Shown here in pieces: positions 11,469 through 23,612 of a stretch of DNA of 64,000 nucleotides. Under the pieces are notes generated by a model. It was not told the origin of the DNA. It made no database searches and saw only the letters and a list, made by a program, of their open reading frames with translations. The translations under genes and the position numbers were made by a program. The stretch is from Morella rubra (Eukaryota; Streptophyta; Magnoliopsida; Fagales; Myricaceae). The stretch is taken from positions 31,859,590 through 31,923,589 of the forward strand of contig CM025855.1 of the NCBI GenBank assembly GCA_003952965.2, written 5' to 3'. How positions within the stretch are numbered: the stretch's first letter is position 1; every line of letters begins with the position of its first letter.

Positions 11469-14400
11469 CTAGCATGTGCTGTCCATGTAATTTACTAACA
11501 AATCCTGGACCATGCCTCTATCTGGCATTCTTCCTGCAGCGCCATAGATGGGAGCTAGCCCTCCACTTATTGGACCTGGATTTTCTTTTACCTGAGAAAT
11601 AACACAACAGAAAATTTACCCAGTAAATAAAAATTGAAGCATAATACCAAAGACAGAATTGATACCAGCAATTTCTCCCCGGGATCAGTAAATGTTGCCC
11701 TTAGTCCGCCAGTATAAACAAAATGGATTTGATACTCAATAACAGAATCTGATCAAATTTCAGGGATATTTAAGTGTATCCTTTTTCAAGGTAAGAACAA
11801 CTTACAATGGCCACAAATCCCTGAGGAATTCCTCAGCTATTGGTGTGTTGAAGAGAGACAGACATATATGAATGCTGATTCAAGCAGAGCGATAAAGATT
11901 TCAGTCTTCAGGGATAGAATTAACACAAAGCTCATGACATATATTTACCCTATAACTTTTTTTTTTGATAAGTATATTTACCCTATGACTTTAAAGCAAA
12001 GACATGAAAAGACTGCTATAGAGCAAATGAAATCTATACTAGACACTGGAAAATGATCGATCCTTTAAATCATTTATATGCACACTACCAGCAAGGTAAC
12101 ACCGACCTGTTGTAAGAGTTACAGACTCATCAGAGGGTTTCTTTTTTTTTTTTTTTTTTTGGAAGAGAGAGAGAGGTGGCCATCAAGCAACTTATTTTGC
12201 GGAGTATGTCTGAATTACATATTTTCCTTTCGTACACAGGTGAAAATAAAAACGCACCTGTTCGGCCTTTGCAGTGCATTCAAATGCCAGCCTTTGGATG
12301 ACATGATGTCATTGACTTCAAATATATCTATAACATTGGAACCAAATGCCACAATTGTCATGTCAGGCTTTCCAATAACAAACAACTCTGGAATTTCCTC
12401 TATCCTGCACATAAAGAGCTTGTTACTTTCCAAGGTGAAATACCAGCTCCCTCCCCAAAAACTGGAGTGGAAGAAACATATGTGAAAACACCATATACCC
12501 TTTCTGTATTCGCTTTGATACTCCCATGATCTTTTGTGTGGTCTCCAAATACCCTAAAGAATGTTGTAACAGTAGTCATCCCACAATCCAAGCATTGACA
12601 TGATGTTTAATAGAAATATTCAACACTAAACACCTCACAGCTTCAGGAGCTGCACGGTGATAAGGATTGTTCACTCACCTTCTTCCCCCAAAGACAGCAT
12701 TGCTGCCCAAGCCCCAGCAATCAAACTGCCAGGCCTGCTTCCAGCAATTGTTGGAGACACATACAGCCCTCCTGACCACTCAGTAACTGCAGCATGAATT
12801 TTTTCAAAAAGAAAAAGAAACATGTGATAGCTCTTATATCAGAACAAGATAAATCAGTAAGGGCAGTAGTTTTGGAACTTTAGAAATCAATTTCAGCAGC
12901 CAAATAGAACATGTTTCATCCACTACAGTAATATACTCTCCCTGAACGAAACATCAATGATGCTAAGACCTATTAAGACCTCACAATGGCTTTTGCTTAT
13001 GAAAATCCCAAGGCCTTCATTCATCATACAAATTGATCCTCAATAGTCATTATATTTACCCACCATACTGGGAGTATTTATGCGAAAGTTAAGTTCTTTA
13101 TGTAGAGCTTCACTTTACTTTATTTTATTTTTCGAGTTTATTTTTTTGTATTGTTCTTTTTGGAAGACTTTCAATGAATACCTACCTATCTGAATGGACT
13201 TGCAGATTGTGATGAACAAATGAGTATTATACTAGATGAATGCTTTTGGCCATGCTTGAACACAGGAGACACCATTATAGTGTGTGGTTTTTCAATTCAA
13301 TTGTTTCAATTTATCACACAGGCCAAAAGCATTCATCCAGCATAATTTGGTTTCTGAAAAAGGGAGCGTATGCTTACCAGCAACAAATTGATGCTGTTGA
13401 AAAATAGGAAGCCAGAAAAGCCAATGTTTCCACGGACCAAGATGACATGAAAGAAGAGCATATTAGGAAGAACTTAAACCAAGCGTTAAGATATTGACCA
13501 AAATCAATAGGTTACCTTTCGAATGTCATGATTTCTGTACAACACTACGCTTGTTCCTTTGGGAGCCAAGCCATATTTATGCACATCCACTGATATTGAG
13601 GTCACTCCTTCAACAGAAAAATCAAAAGGAGGAATTGGGTACCTGAAATTTGAAGTTCAACTTTATCCCAATTCAGAATGATGAAGAAAAACAGAACAAA
13701 ACAAAGATACACCAGATATTTGTGAGTGGAAAATGTGTGCCAACTTTTATCCCAATTCAGACTGATGAAGAAAAACAGAACAAAACAGAGATACACCAGA
13801 TATTTGTGAGTGGAAAATGTGTGCGCCTACAAGAAAAACAGAACAAAACAAAGATACACCAGATATTTGCAAGTGGAAAATATGTGCGGCTACAAGAGAG
13901 GAGAGAGAGAATTCATATTGCAGCATTATATGTGTGATAATTGCCCATAATATTGGTGGCATGTACATGTCAGCCAGGACAGATCAATTGATGAGCCTTG
14001 TTTAATAGCAGGTAAACTATAGTTGAGTGGTCAATATGATGATGCAATAAGTGGCAGAATAACAAGCAACTATCAGAAGATATACTGAGCTATGAAGAAG
14101 AAAAAGTTAATAATCAGAAACAGGCTGATACCCAAGTTTCCTAGCGAAAGGTAGTACAAAGCCACCAAGGCAAAGATCGACATGGAGACAAACACCGAAT
14201 CTAGCAGCTAATTCACCAAGCTCCTACCAAAAGAATTGCCAAAATTCGTTAATTTTAGCTATTAAAAATGTAAAGAGAGAATGAACTTCCAAGAACACGT
14301 TAAGTTTAAATGCCTTTCTGACCATTAACCATAATGAAATTCACACACCTCAATAGGGTCAATGATGCCATGAGGATACCCAGGTGCAGATCCAACAATC

Positions 14401-17187
14401 TGCAGGATAAAAAGTAGGCTGGTTCTAGTAGCAAACATAAACTCCTCATGATGGAAAAATCAACCACAGCCACACAAGACAGTAAACCAATAAACTATGT
14501 ACTTGTTCTTTTCCTTTTGAGGAGAAGGTAGGGAAGATGGAACAAGAAGTTTCATTTGATTAAAATACACCATCACAGACTCAAGAAGAAATGCACAAGA
14601 CAAACAAAGTGAAATCAGAGCTTAGTCCCAAAGGTAATACCAAAATGGTGTTTCTGTTAACACGCCGTCTAATTGCCTTGACATCTGCTTGAAATTCATT
14701 ATTTACAGGGACGCGCCACAGCTTGATGTTAAAATATTGCGCAGCCTTGTCATATGCTGAGTGTGCAGATTGAGGTATTATCCTGACCTCAGTCAGAAAA
14801 TCACACATATAATGACTCCCAGATCAAAAATAAACTCACAGATGCCAAGAATTGAGACATTGGAAATCAACATACATTTCGGGCCTCATAATTCCCTTCT
14901 TGATTTTCATGTAGTCACGTGATGATTTCACAGCTAATATTATGCTTTCTGTTCCACCTGATGTCATGTTTCCACAAATTTGCCCTCCTGCGCCCTTTTC
15001 TTTACTGCCTAGTAGTGCAGCCGTCATTGCAACCACTTCTGCTTCAAAGCGTACTACACTAGGGAATACATCCAAATGTAATGGATTGGTATGTGCAAAC
15101 CTGAAAAGCAATTGAAACCAAATTATGATGAGAGGTAAAGCATTTTGGACAAAAAAGGCTGGGAAGGAACATATATTTTCAGAGTAATAATTGGAAAGCA
15201 TATGGAATCCCAGCTGAGAGATAAAGAAAAGCACAATTAACAGATTTTATTGGCAAACGTAACCAGGATGGTGTCAACATAAATGGCAGTCCTGATTAAA
15301 TTAAAATGTACGAAAAGGTTAATTTGATTTTATATCCAAAGAGCTTGAGTTTTTACTTTATACCAGAAAATGAGTGTTTGCATCAGATAAAATACAAAGT
15401 GCTTTCTGGTTAACATTTTCTAATGGTCCAGAAAAGGCAAGGCATATGATGTCATTTATGGTGTCAAGTGTTGAAGGAAACCTGCAATGCCCTTATGCAA
15501 ACATGGAGACCCCCTTTACAAAGATGAGCATTCACTTAAAAAGTGCATTAGGATGCTTTCTTCTGGTAGCCATACATAGAGGCTCACAGTTGTATCATGC
15601 TTGACATTTGAGGTAAAGCAAATTTTTGGGATCGGTTGGTGATAATAAGGTAGTGACATGACAAACAGTGGATAAGTGATTCAGTCATAATTGGCCAAAT
15701 AACAAGCTTGAGTTTATCACGTCCATTGTGGACTCCTTAGATTCACATCCACCCTTGTTAGCTTGTTCCGTTGTTTATCAGGGCCATCAATAGTATAGCA
15801 CCTATTAGGGTGAAAGCAGTGAAATCTGAACATATATGTCACTTTCATGCTTTTCCTCAGATCTCAATACACTCTTGCTAATAACAAAATTTTGAGCAAA
15901 TACTTCCAAAGGTAAAAGTAAATAGAAAGTAAAGAGAAAAAGATGTGTAGACTACTTTTCACAGAAGTGCAGTATCTTACTAACATTGAACATGCCTCAT
16001 TAATCAGAGAAAAATGCCCTTCAGTTTCACTTCCTCCAATGTAGCTGCAAAAAGAACCCATAATATTGAAGCACATGGCCAAAAAAAAGATCTAACGTTC
16101 GATAATTTTACATGAAAGGACAAATATACAGAGGCTCATGCGAATGGTTACTAACATACACTGTACCGGAGCATTTCCCTTGCCAAACTGCATCGTTTAT
16201 TTTCTCATCTTTCATCTTCTCTATGACTCCGTCTCCTAACCCTACACTTGGCAGCTCAGTCCTCCAACCATCTCGCTTAGATTTACCACTGGAGTTTAAC
16301 TTATCCACAACCTGCTTGTTGTACTCACCACGGTATCCCACAAAATCAATGCCATTGTTTAGAAATTTATTAGGGCAAAAAAAAAAAATTCAGAATTACA
16401 ACAGAGACAAAAAACCAGGAGAAAAAACTATATAATATAAATGTCAGACTCTCAGATCCGGATACACTCCCATGAGCCCTACTGATACTAAGAAGCTTAA
16501 AGTTAGAACGGTTCAGATTTTACTGTCTCAGGGTACAACTTAAAGAAACAGCTAACCATCAGTAACAGCTGTGCAAGCGGCATTGAATGTTCACCAAGCG
16601 AATTCTCGTATCTCGTAGTCGCGCATTAAATTTCCTCTTCCTCTATCTCACTTCATTTATTGGAGAACAACAATCTCTCTAAGTTTCATTTCAGAACCAA
16701 ACAACGAACAGGAATACTCATAAATAATGGTATAAAACTGAATATGAAACAAGTCAGCGAATGAATGAATTAATGAAAAATTGAAACGACACTTAGTTAT
16801 TTTTCCGACCTTCTGTTTCTCGGCATCGATATAATTCTTGACGCCAGGAACCAACCTATTACAATCAAAAAAATATAAAGATCAATCATCAAAGTCAACA
16901 GCATCTCTAATATCAGATCAGCAATAATACTCGAAATACATAACCTAATTTTCAAAAAACCAATAGTAAATGAATAAAACAAATTACTTGATTAAGCTCA
17001 TGAAGAACGCTATGAAGGTCGCTCTTAGTCCTCGTTCGTTAACGACAGTGAGAAACGATTGAAGCCTCTGAGCCACAAGAAGGGAGATGAAAGGAGCGAG
17101 GAGCAGAGCTAGAGGCTCGTATTCAGATAGGAATGAATTCGCGGAAGCTCTGAAGCGAATCAGGAGCGACTTCAGAGAAGACTCCAT
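11469..17187 (-). CDS. DPL1: Sphingosine-1-phosphate lyase, probably frameshifted in exon 14
   Basis: Exons on the minus strand, in transcript order: 17187-16988, 16855-16810, 16311-16160, 16044-15985, 15100-14876, 14782-14641, 14399-14349, 14223-14132, 13642-13516, 13393-13378, 12786-12679, 12553-12499, 12404-12258, 11874-11806, 11591-11469. The product is a PLP-dependent ER enzyme that cleaves sphingosine/dihydrosphingosine 1-phosphate to phosphoethanolamine and a fatty aldehyde. Residues about 25-40 form a hydrophobic N-terminal anchor. [11 protein letters not shown] and SVDVHKYG, with the cofactor lysine near residue 345, are family hallmarks, and the C-terminal [16 protein letters not shown] block is present. 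Exon 10 is a 16-nt microexon. All junctions keep frame until exon 14, which is about 10 nt too short after AEEFLRDL, so reading into exon 15 hits TAA at once. Without that loss the protein would be about 540 residues, normal for plants. The ATG at 17187 is chosen because the frame upstream of it has no earlier ATG. Confidence 0.92.
13658..13892. repeat. Intronic minisatellite in the lyase gene (about 83-bp unit, 2.8 copies)
   Basis: Three tandem units start near 13658, 13741 and 13825. Each carries GAAAAACAGAACAAAAC, GATACACCAGATATTTG and GTGGAAAATRTGTGC in the same order; the third lacks the first part. The array begins just 5' of lyase exon 9 and reaches into the intron before it. The apparent open frame through it is a consequence of the repeat, not a gene. 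Confidence 0.85.
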
Positions 17188-17620
17188 TGCCGGCGATGAA
17201 AGAATATCCAAGTCGACGAAACCAAAGCCAAAACGGAAAGAAATAATAATTGAGAGAGCTCGAAGTTTTAATCAGGCTGTGCTTATTGTTAATGGCGTAC
17301 AAGTTATGTATTGTAATTTGGCGGGGTGGGTTGCGTTGAGTTGCGTTAACGTAAAATGTTTTTTTGGCTGAATAAACGTTAACGTAAATGTAATTTCGAT
17401 TAGTGGGAGTCGTGGACGGGTTGTCCGCTGCAAGCTTTTATCAATTGTCGGTACCGCAGACTTCCGCTCCCTCCATGTCGGGCCGCCTTCGTTCCTGGGA
17501 CTTGAAGCCCATCACAACGTCATCTTCGGGCCTATTAAGCTGGAGTCTAGGTCTCTTGGATCTGTATTAGGGCCTATGAGAAGCCTGGCCCAACATGCTG
17601 GGCTATAGTCATGACTTGTA
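17188..17620 (-). promoter_or_regulatory. Lyase promoter with clustered GGGCC/TGGGC motifs
   Basis: Directly upstream of the lyase start codon. Between about 17508 and 17606 there are several AGCCCA, GGGCCT, GGCCCA and TGGGCT motifs, resembling the site II elements common in plant housekeeping promoters. The part from 17289 onward is repeated after the gap at 23613. Promoter function is inferred from position and motif density. Confidence 0.5.
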
Positions 17621-18658
17621 TTCTTTTTTTTTTTGGTCACCGCTTGTATAATTCGGTTATTCTACCAGGGTCCAGAAGCAGAGTCAGAAATTTTTTCTCA
17701 GGGGTACAAAAATTATCACTGATAGTCAAACAATATACGAAAAAACCCATATTCAAATATAAAAAATATAATTTATTTTTTATATATCATGAAACACAAT
17801 ACCAATATTGTTATAAAAGGGTATAAGATGTAAATTCATTATACATCAAAGCTAAAAACATAAATTATTTTTTTATGCAAAGGTATACATAGACAAGAAG
17901 GTCGATAAAAAATGAATGTTATGTTAGTAATGACAACTTTTAATCAATGCAGAAATATATAAATATGAATGAATATTATATTAGTGGGTGGGAGCTAACT
18001 TCAATTTTTTTTTTTGTAGCTCAATGTTTGGCAAGACAAAGACCAATACAAATGGAGAAGGCGAAACAAACTTTGTGAAAAATAATATAGAAGAAGATGT
18101 AAAAAAAAAAAGAAGTGAAAAAAGTTTACGGAGTATTTGAGTTGCAAGAAAATTATAAGATTTGTTGATTGAGAAATAAAAATATAAACATACACGTGTG
18201 ATTATACTATTTGTGAAAATCTTAAGTCTTATTATTAACTGAGTCGATTTTACTTTTCAGAAGTTGATGTTAGCTTGAAAAAATATAAAATAATTATCCT
18301 ATTGTTTAGGTGAGATTTAAAATAGCTGGAGATCCCCGACATACAATATTCTAATTTGAAAAGAAGATAAAAATCTTATTTATTCTTTCATTTTCGTGTA
18401 AAAAGGCTCTAATTCAGAAATTTAGGGGGTCGAAATGTAATTTGTACGGATAATTTTTCAGATTTGGGGAGGGGCCAGAGTGTAATTTGCAATATTGGAT
18501 TTTTTTTTGGAGGGGGGGGGGATGGTGGGGAACTTTTTTTTTACTTGCTACGTTCAGACGAAGCTAAGTGTAAAGGGTATTTAATTATTTAGAAAAAACT
18601 ATGGCAGCATCTATCTGTATTTTTTCGTGATTGATTTTAAAGACATGAATTTTTTTTA

Positions 18659-19092
18659 AGGGTAAAATTACAGTTTTTACACACGACTACTAGATAAGGT
18701 TTTGGCACTTTGCACCGCAACTACAATTTTTGACCGCATTGCAACTTTTAACTACGCATTTGACAACTTTACTACCTTTTTATCAAAATTTTAGACTAAG
18801 ATGACGATAATGCTCTTAACTCATTTTGAATATATTGAAGATATTTTTGTCAATTCATTAATTTTTCAAGTGTTTTATTGTCAAATTGAGGGTGCAAAGT
18901 GTTTGATATTAGTAATTGGAGGGTGTAATGTGTCAAAGTGGTTAGTTTAGGGTGCAAAGTGTATAAGATTTGTAGTTTAAGGGTGCAATGTCTTAAGATG
19001 ATAGTTTGGGGTGCAATGTGCCGAAGTTGGTAGTTTGGGGTGCAATGTGTTACTACCTCGGTAATTTGTGGGTGAAAAGTGTATTTTTCTTT
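18659..19092. mobile_element. MITE-like element with long imperfect terminal inverted repeats
   Basis: The left end (GGTAAAATTACAGTTTTTAC, then CACTTTGCACC) pairs imperfectly over about 60 bp with the reverse complement of the right end (AAAAATACACTTTTCACCC, then CACATTGCACCCC). Inside are repeated GGGTGCAAAGTGT/GGGTGCAATGTG units separated by about 30 bp. The equivalent place in copy 2 (near 24972) lacks the element, consistent with a recent insertion. No transposase is encoded, so it is non-autonomous. The superfamily is uncertain; no target-site duplication could be fixed in the T-rich flanks. Confidence 0.65.
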
Positions 19093-20639
19093 TTTTTTTT
19101 AATTTAATTTAATTTATACCTGAATTTTATTACTTCTAAAATCTAAGATCCCTATCCTTTGTTTTTATTTTTTATTTTTTGATCAGAAAATTGCCATATG
19201 GAAGCGTGTCTTTCACGAGTAATAAAAATATTTTAAAAAATGATATAGAAGTAGAATTTAAAGTCTTTTGGGTTTCTTTTTTTTTTGTCTTTGTTTTTAT
19301 TTTTAACAGGATATTTTATTAATATATTTGGAAGATACGTGGTCCTTCACGTGGTATTATCTTTTTGTTTTTCTTACTTTTTTAACAGGGTCAGGTCACA
19401 ATTTTTTACTAAAAGCTAGTTGAAAAAAAATGAACAAAGGTCTGGAAATAGTAAAACTCGGGTATTAAATTTACAAAATTAGAAATAAAATCACATAGCC
19501 TAGGCACAAGCATATTTTCCCATTATTTTATGACCCCAAAAAACTAGTGCCGTTTTTCGTGCACGTACGTAGGCAAAGTCGACCCATCCACGAATTCATT
19601 ACCAAAGGGTTGCTTCCGGGACAAGAAGCTGCTTAAGCCTTACTGCCTTAGCCCGGAGCACACTTTAGCACGTCCTTAAACACTAATTGGGAAGAATTAT
19701 TCAATGTTGACTTGGTCAAAGATTCAGCAAGCGAATAGTAGAAGGGATTAGGTGCCCGCTCCAAGTCTCTCGCGTCTCTTTCCTAGTTACGGATTTTTCA
19801 CCGACGTCCTGTTCCTCAGGACCACAGCTGTTCCCACTTGAAGCCCCAAACTATATGTACAAGTGGAGTATTAATTAGACTATGGCAACTATGATATCCC
19901 AAATGGACACCTCAGAACGTAGGCCATTAGGGTGGTTGTTGAAGAGGCTTTTGAATATTAAATTTTAGTAATTAATCAGGTACTTAATTATTTAATAAGT
20001 AGGTCGGAAAACAACAAGCTGCACATGCTACAAATTTCCAAATTAATTTCCCTGCTTATCAAACAGAAAGTTGTCCGGATCAAGTCTCGAAGGGAATTGA
20101 TAAAACTCCAGCGTCGAACTTCTGCTCATGCAGATCAATCAGATCATAGAGTAGCCAACTAAACTCAGGTATGTTTGCGAATAAAAATTTTACACTTTTT
20201 TAAATTTTAACACAATAAAAGATTACAATAAAATCTTTCTTTTTCTATCAAATCATTACTTTTTATTATAATAAATATTAAAAATTATCTCTCTTTCACT
20301 TTTTCACCAAATTCAATACCTTAAAATTTTAACCTTTCTAAAATTTTACAAATAAATAAACCCTCAGTTTGGCACATAAGTGATCTGGACGAGGGAGAGG
20401 AACCACCAAATTTCTGAACACAATCACTATCTCTCTATAATATATCAAGCCACGTAATGTTTCCGGCAAGTTCGGATGTATCTGCGAAGATAATTGGATT
20501 TTTCCAATCTCCAAAGATACACATGTTTGTGATCGCACTTGAATAGTATGAACCCACTTTTGATAACCCTTCTTGTTTGCAGACATATCTGTGGGAGAAC
20601 ATGTCAACGATCAACGTTATAGCAGCCTCTGTTGTAATT

Positions 20640-21330
20640 AATGTTGAGAGAGATAACGACAGACAAGTTTTCTCCCAATATGCAAACAAATATAGCGTAA
20701 TTTTAACAATTATATATACTGAAAATAATCAATCACACTAAGTTAGAACAACACAAATAATTTTTACATAAAAAACTTTTCCAGTGTGAGAAAGAAAAAT
20801 CAAATAGTCCAATCAAAATCTCCATTATAAAAAGAATAATTTTAAAATTATCAATCACCTAAGTTTAGAATCAACCAAATAAATTTTACAATAAAAAACT
20901 GTTTCAGTGTGCGAAAGAAAATCAATAGTCCAATCAAAATCTCATTATATAATTGATAATGTACACATAAATCTTCTCCAGTCACAGCTAAAGGCTACAA
21001 TTTATATCTGTTTAAGATAATATCAATCTTGACAAATACAACAGAAAAACAGTAGAGAATATACAGTTAAAAACTCAAGGTTGCTGTTTTCACGAGCACG
21101 AAGCACTATTCTCGAGCTTGTTAATATGATCTTCACTGTTCAGTTATTTCTCATCAGTCTCTTGTACCGTGAACTTCTCTCCAAATTTCAGCTCAAGCCT
21201 TTGATGAAAACTAAGCATGAAAATAAAAAATTATCTCTTTCTCTTATATTTTTCTCTTTAATATGTACAATTTAAAAATTCATCTTTAGAGTTATAAATT
21301 AAAACTCTAATAGACTTTGGGCGATATTAA
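20640..21330. repeat. Dispersed repeat family R, copy in block P1
   Basis: This shares an ordered series of words with 26435-26995, 30450-30950 and the independent locus 38960-39590: AGAGATAACGACA, AATAATCAATCACAC, CAATTTTTAC or AATTTTTAC, TCAAAATCTCCA, TATCAATCTTG, CTCCAAATTTCAGCTC and GATGAAA. The copy outside the tandem array shows it is a dispersed element rather than part of the duplication only. It may be an LTR-retrotransposon remnant, but no primer-binding site or coding domain was seen. Confidence 0.6.
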
Positions 21331-23333
21331 AAGAATTCCGATTGGGCTTCCTTCGCATCCGATGAATTAACCCAACAATTCCTAGCAGACAGAAAGCATG
21401 TCTCTAGAAGTCCTGCCATCTGCTGGTGTCAGCCTGTGGCTGCCTAACTTTAAAAGGAATGCACTTTTACCCCCGGAAGCAAAACGCGTTGCTGCGTCGA
21501 CATCTCAGTACACGTACGCCGCACGAGAATCAGTTCCGCTATTCAAAGGGTAGTTGAATGGATGTCAAGAATGGCAGGCGGCGTCAAAGATAGCATGAAT
21601 ACATATGCAATGAGAACGAGATATATGGCTAAATTCATTGAAGAAAAACAGATCGAGGATCGCGCGCGCGGGGAAGCATCAGATAGCGTCATCTATTACG
21701 TAGGAAGAACATTTTAATACCCCATGTGGAAATTTGAATGTGTAGATTATAGAAAGAGTCTTAATTGGACACGAGTGGTCTCTTCCTAGTCACTAGTTAT
21801 CTGATGTTACTTCGTGCTGCAAGCAATATCCTGCTTAAGTTAATTAAGAAAGCATGCAGTAGAATTCAAAGCTTCTAGTCTATCAAAATTGGACCATATC
21901 ATTATTCAATGCCTTGGGTTGAATGTATCCCATGCATTCTCCTTGAAGGGGATATTTCTCAAATGAGACATATAAGCTTATGTCATCGATGAGCATCCAG
22001 AAAACAGGCAAGAGGCGCCAGCGGATTTCGGTGAAATACCGTATACAAAAAAGTTTTCTTTTGAGCAATCTGTGATGTCATCCTTGAGCTGATTTTAGAA
22101 TCAAACCAAAGTTATTTGATTGGAACTCATAATTTATTCAGTCAATCTACGTGCTGCAAAAGCTGTTCAATATGCCTTAATTATATCGGACATAAAGGGT
22201 TTCAATTGTGACACACAATGCATGCCCAAAAGCTGTATAATTTGGAGAGAATTGTTATTAGTGATACGAGCGTAGATACGATCGATGCACTAGATCGAGA
22301 TGAAGCTTCTGATTTGAAGCCTATTTTGTCTGTGCGTTGTTATAATATTCCTTTAGGAGAGAACGATTCCTATATAATTTTTATCTGTCAACTAAAAATT
22401 ATACATGAAACCGGACAGAAAACCACGCCGTGTCATGTCCGTACAACCTTAATTCCAGTCTTTTGCAAGAGAAGCACGTGATCATCGCGCGCCACTCGCT
22501 CACACACGGTCTTCGACATAAACGAAATAGGTTAATTCACGTATGACTGGACGACAGATATCGCTGCATCTGGAGACACTTCTGGAAATTTTTTAGCTTT
22601 TGGAACTGCTTTTCGGTGGTGATCATAGAGATTCAAAGAGAGATAACAAAGCGGAAAATACAAGAGACAAACATCTCCAGACAAATAAGTTCTCCAGACT
22701 TCTACGCTGATAATTAATCTTTGCCTACTTCGATATAAAATTTTTTTTGAAAGTTTGAAAAAACGAAAACCCACAATTTACAAAATACAATTTTTCATCC
22801 CTTTACCCCATTCCCCTTTTACGAATTTGCAAGGTCGGCAGTATGGGGTGAACTTGGATGTACCACGTCTGCCTGAAGGCTCATGAAGAGTAACCTTCTT
22901 GGTCTAAAAGTAGTTTAGCCCGACTCTAAAAAGTAGTCGATCCCTCGACACCACATGAATATTAATGGCTAGGTAGCGATAGGCCACTAGTCTCGTGGTA
23001 GATGATGTAGGAATCATCATCTCTCATTGTAACGCTCTGCCAGAAACCAGAGGCATTTTCGCAGATACTTTTATATGATCCATTACTGAAGAAAACAATG
23101 ACTATTGGCTTTGTGGCTTGCATGGTGTTACTTCTTTTCCTCAATTTCCACGTTAACTGAGGTTTGAAATTTTATTCATGGTATACTCAGAGATCATGTA
23201 AGGTTTTGTTTTTCTTCGTTTTCTCCCCTGGTCCCTCTTATGAGAAAGTTATGTCCAACCTACTTATCCAATGCAACGTCAAGGTAGGCGAAAAGTAAAA
23301 GTAGCTTGGCCACTCCATTGAATTGTCATAGGG

Positions 23334-23612
23334 NNNNNNNNNNNNNNNNNNNNNNNNNNNNNNNNNNNNNNNNNNNNNNNNNNNNNNNNNNNNNNNNNNN
23401 NNNNNNNNNNNNNNNNNNNNNNNNNNNNNNNNNNNNNNNNNNNNNNNNNNNNNNNNNNNNNNNNNNNNNNNNNNNNNNNNNNNNNNNNNNNNNNNNNNNN
23501 NNNNNNNNNNNNNNNNNNNNNNNNNNNNNNNNNNNNNNNNNNNNNNNNNNNNNNNNNNNNNNNNNNNNNNNNNNNNNNNNNNNNNNNNNNNNNNNNNNNN
23601 NNNNNNNNNNNN
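23334..23612. other. Assembly gap of 279 N
   Basis: Unlike the 1000-N placeholders this has a specific length, so it is probably a measured or locally closed gap. It lies exactly between block P copies 1 and 2. If its length is right, the hidden part of copy 2 would correspond to about 17010-17288, which includes most of lyase exon 1. Confidence 0.98.

Larger units (their letters stand above)
17289..23333. repeat. Tandem segmental duplication, block P copy 1
   Basis: About 6 kb that recurs almost base for base from 23613 (offset 6324 at the left end, 5676 further right because copy 2 lacks about 650 bp) and partly again from about 30297. Unique to this copy are a MITE-like insertion at 18659-19092 and a second, degenerate internal repeat of the 20722-20830 segment at about 20843-20950. 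No gene was recognised. Short open frames near 21883-22068, 22218-22481 and 22962-23144 recur in all copies but match no family I know. Confidence 0.9.

Noticed and set aside
13650-13937. Repeat protein with three similar units in a lyase intron
   Set aside because: The open frame is produced by an 83-bp minisatellite inside an intron of a well-supported gene on the other strand.
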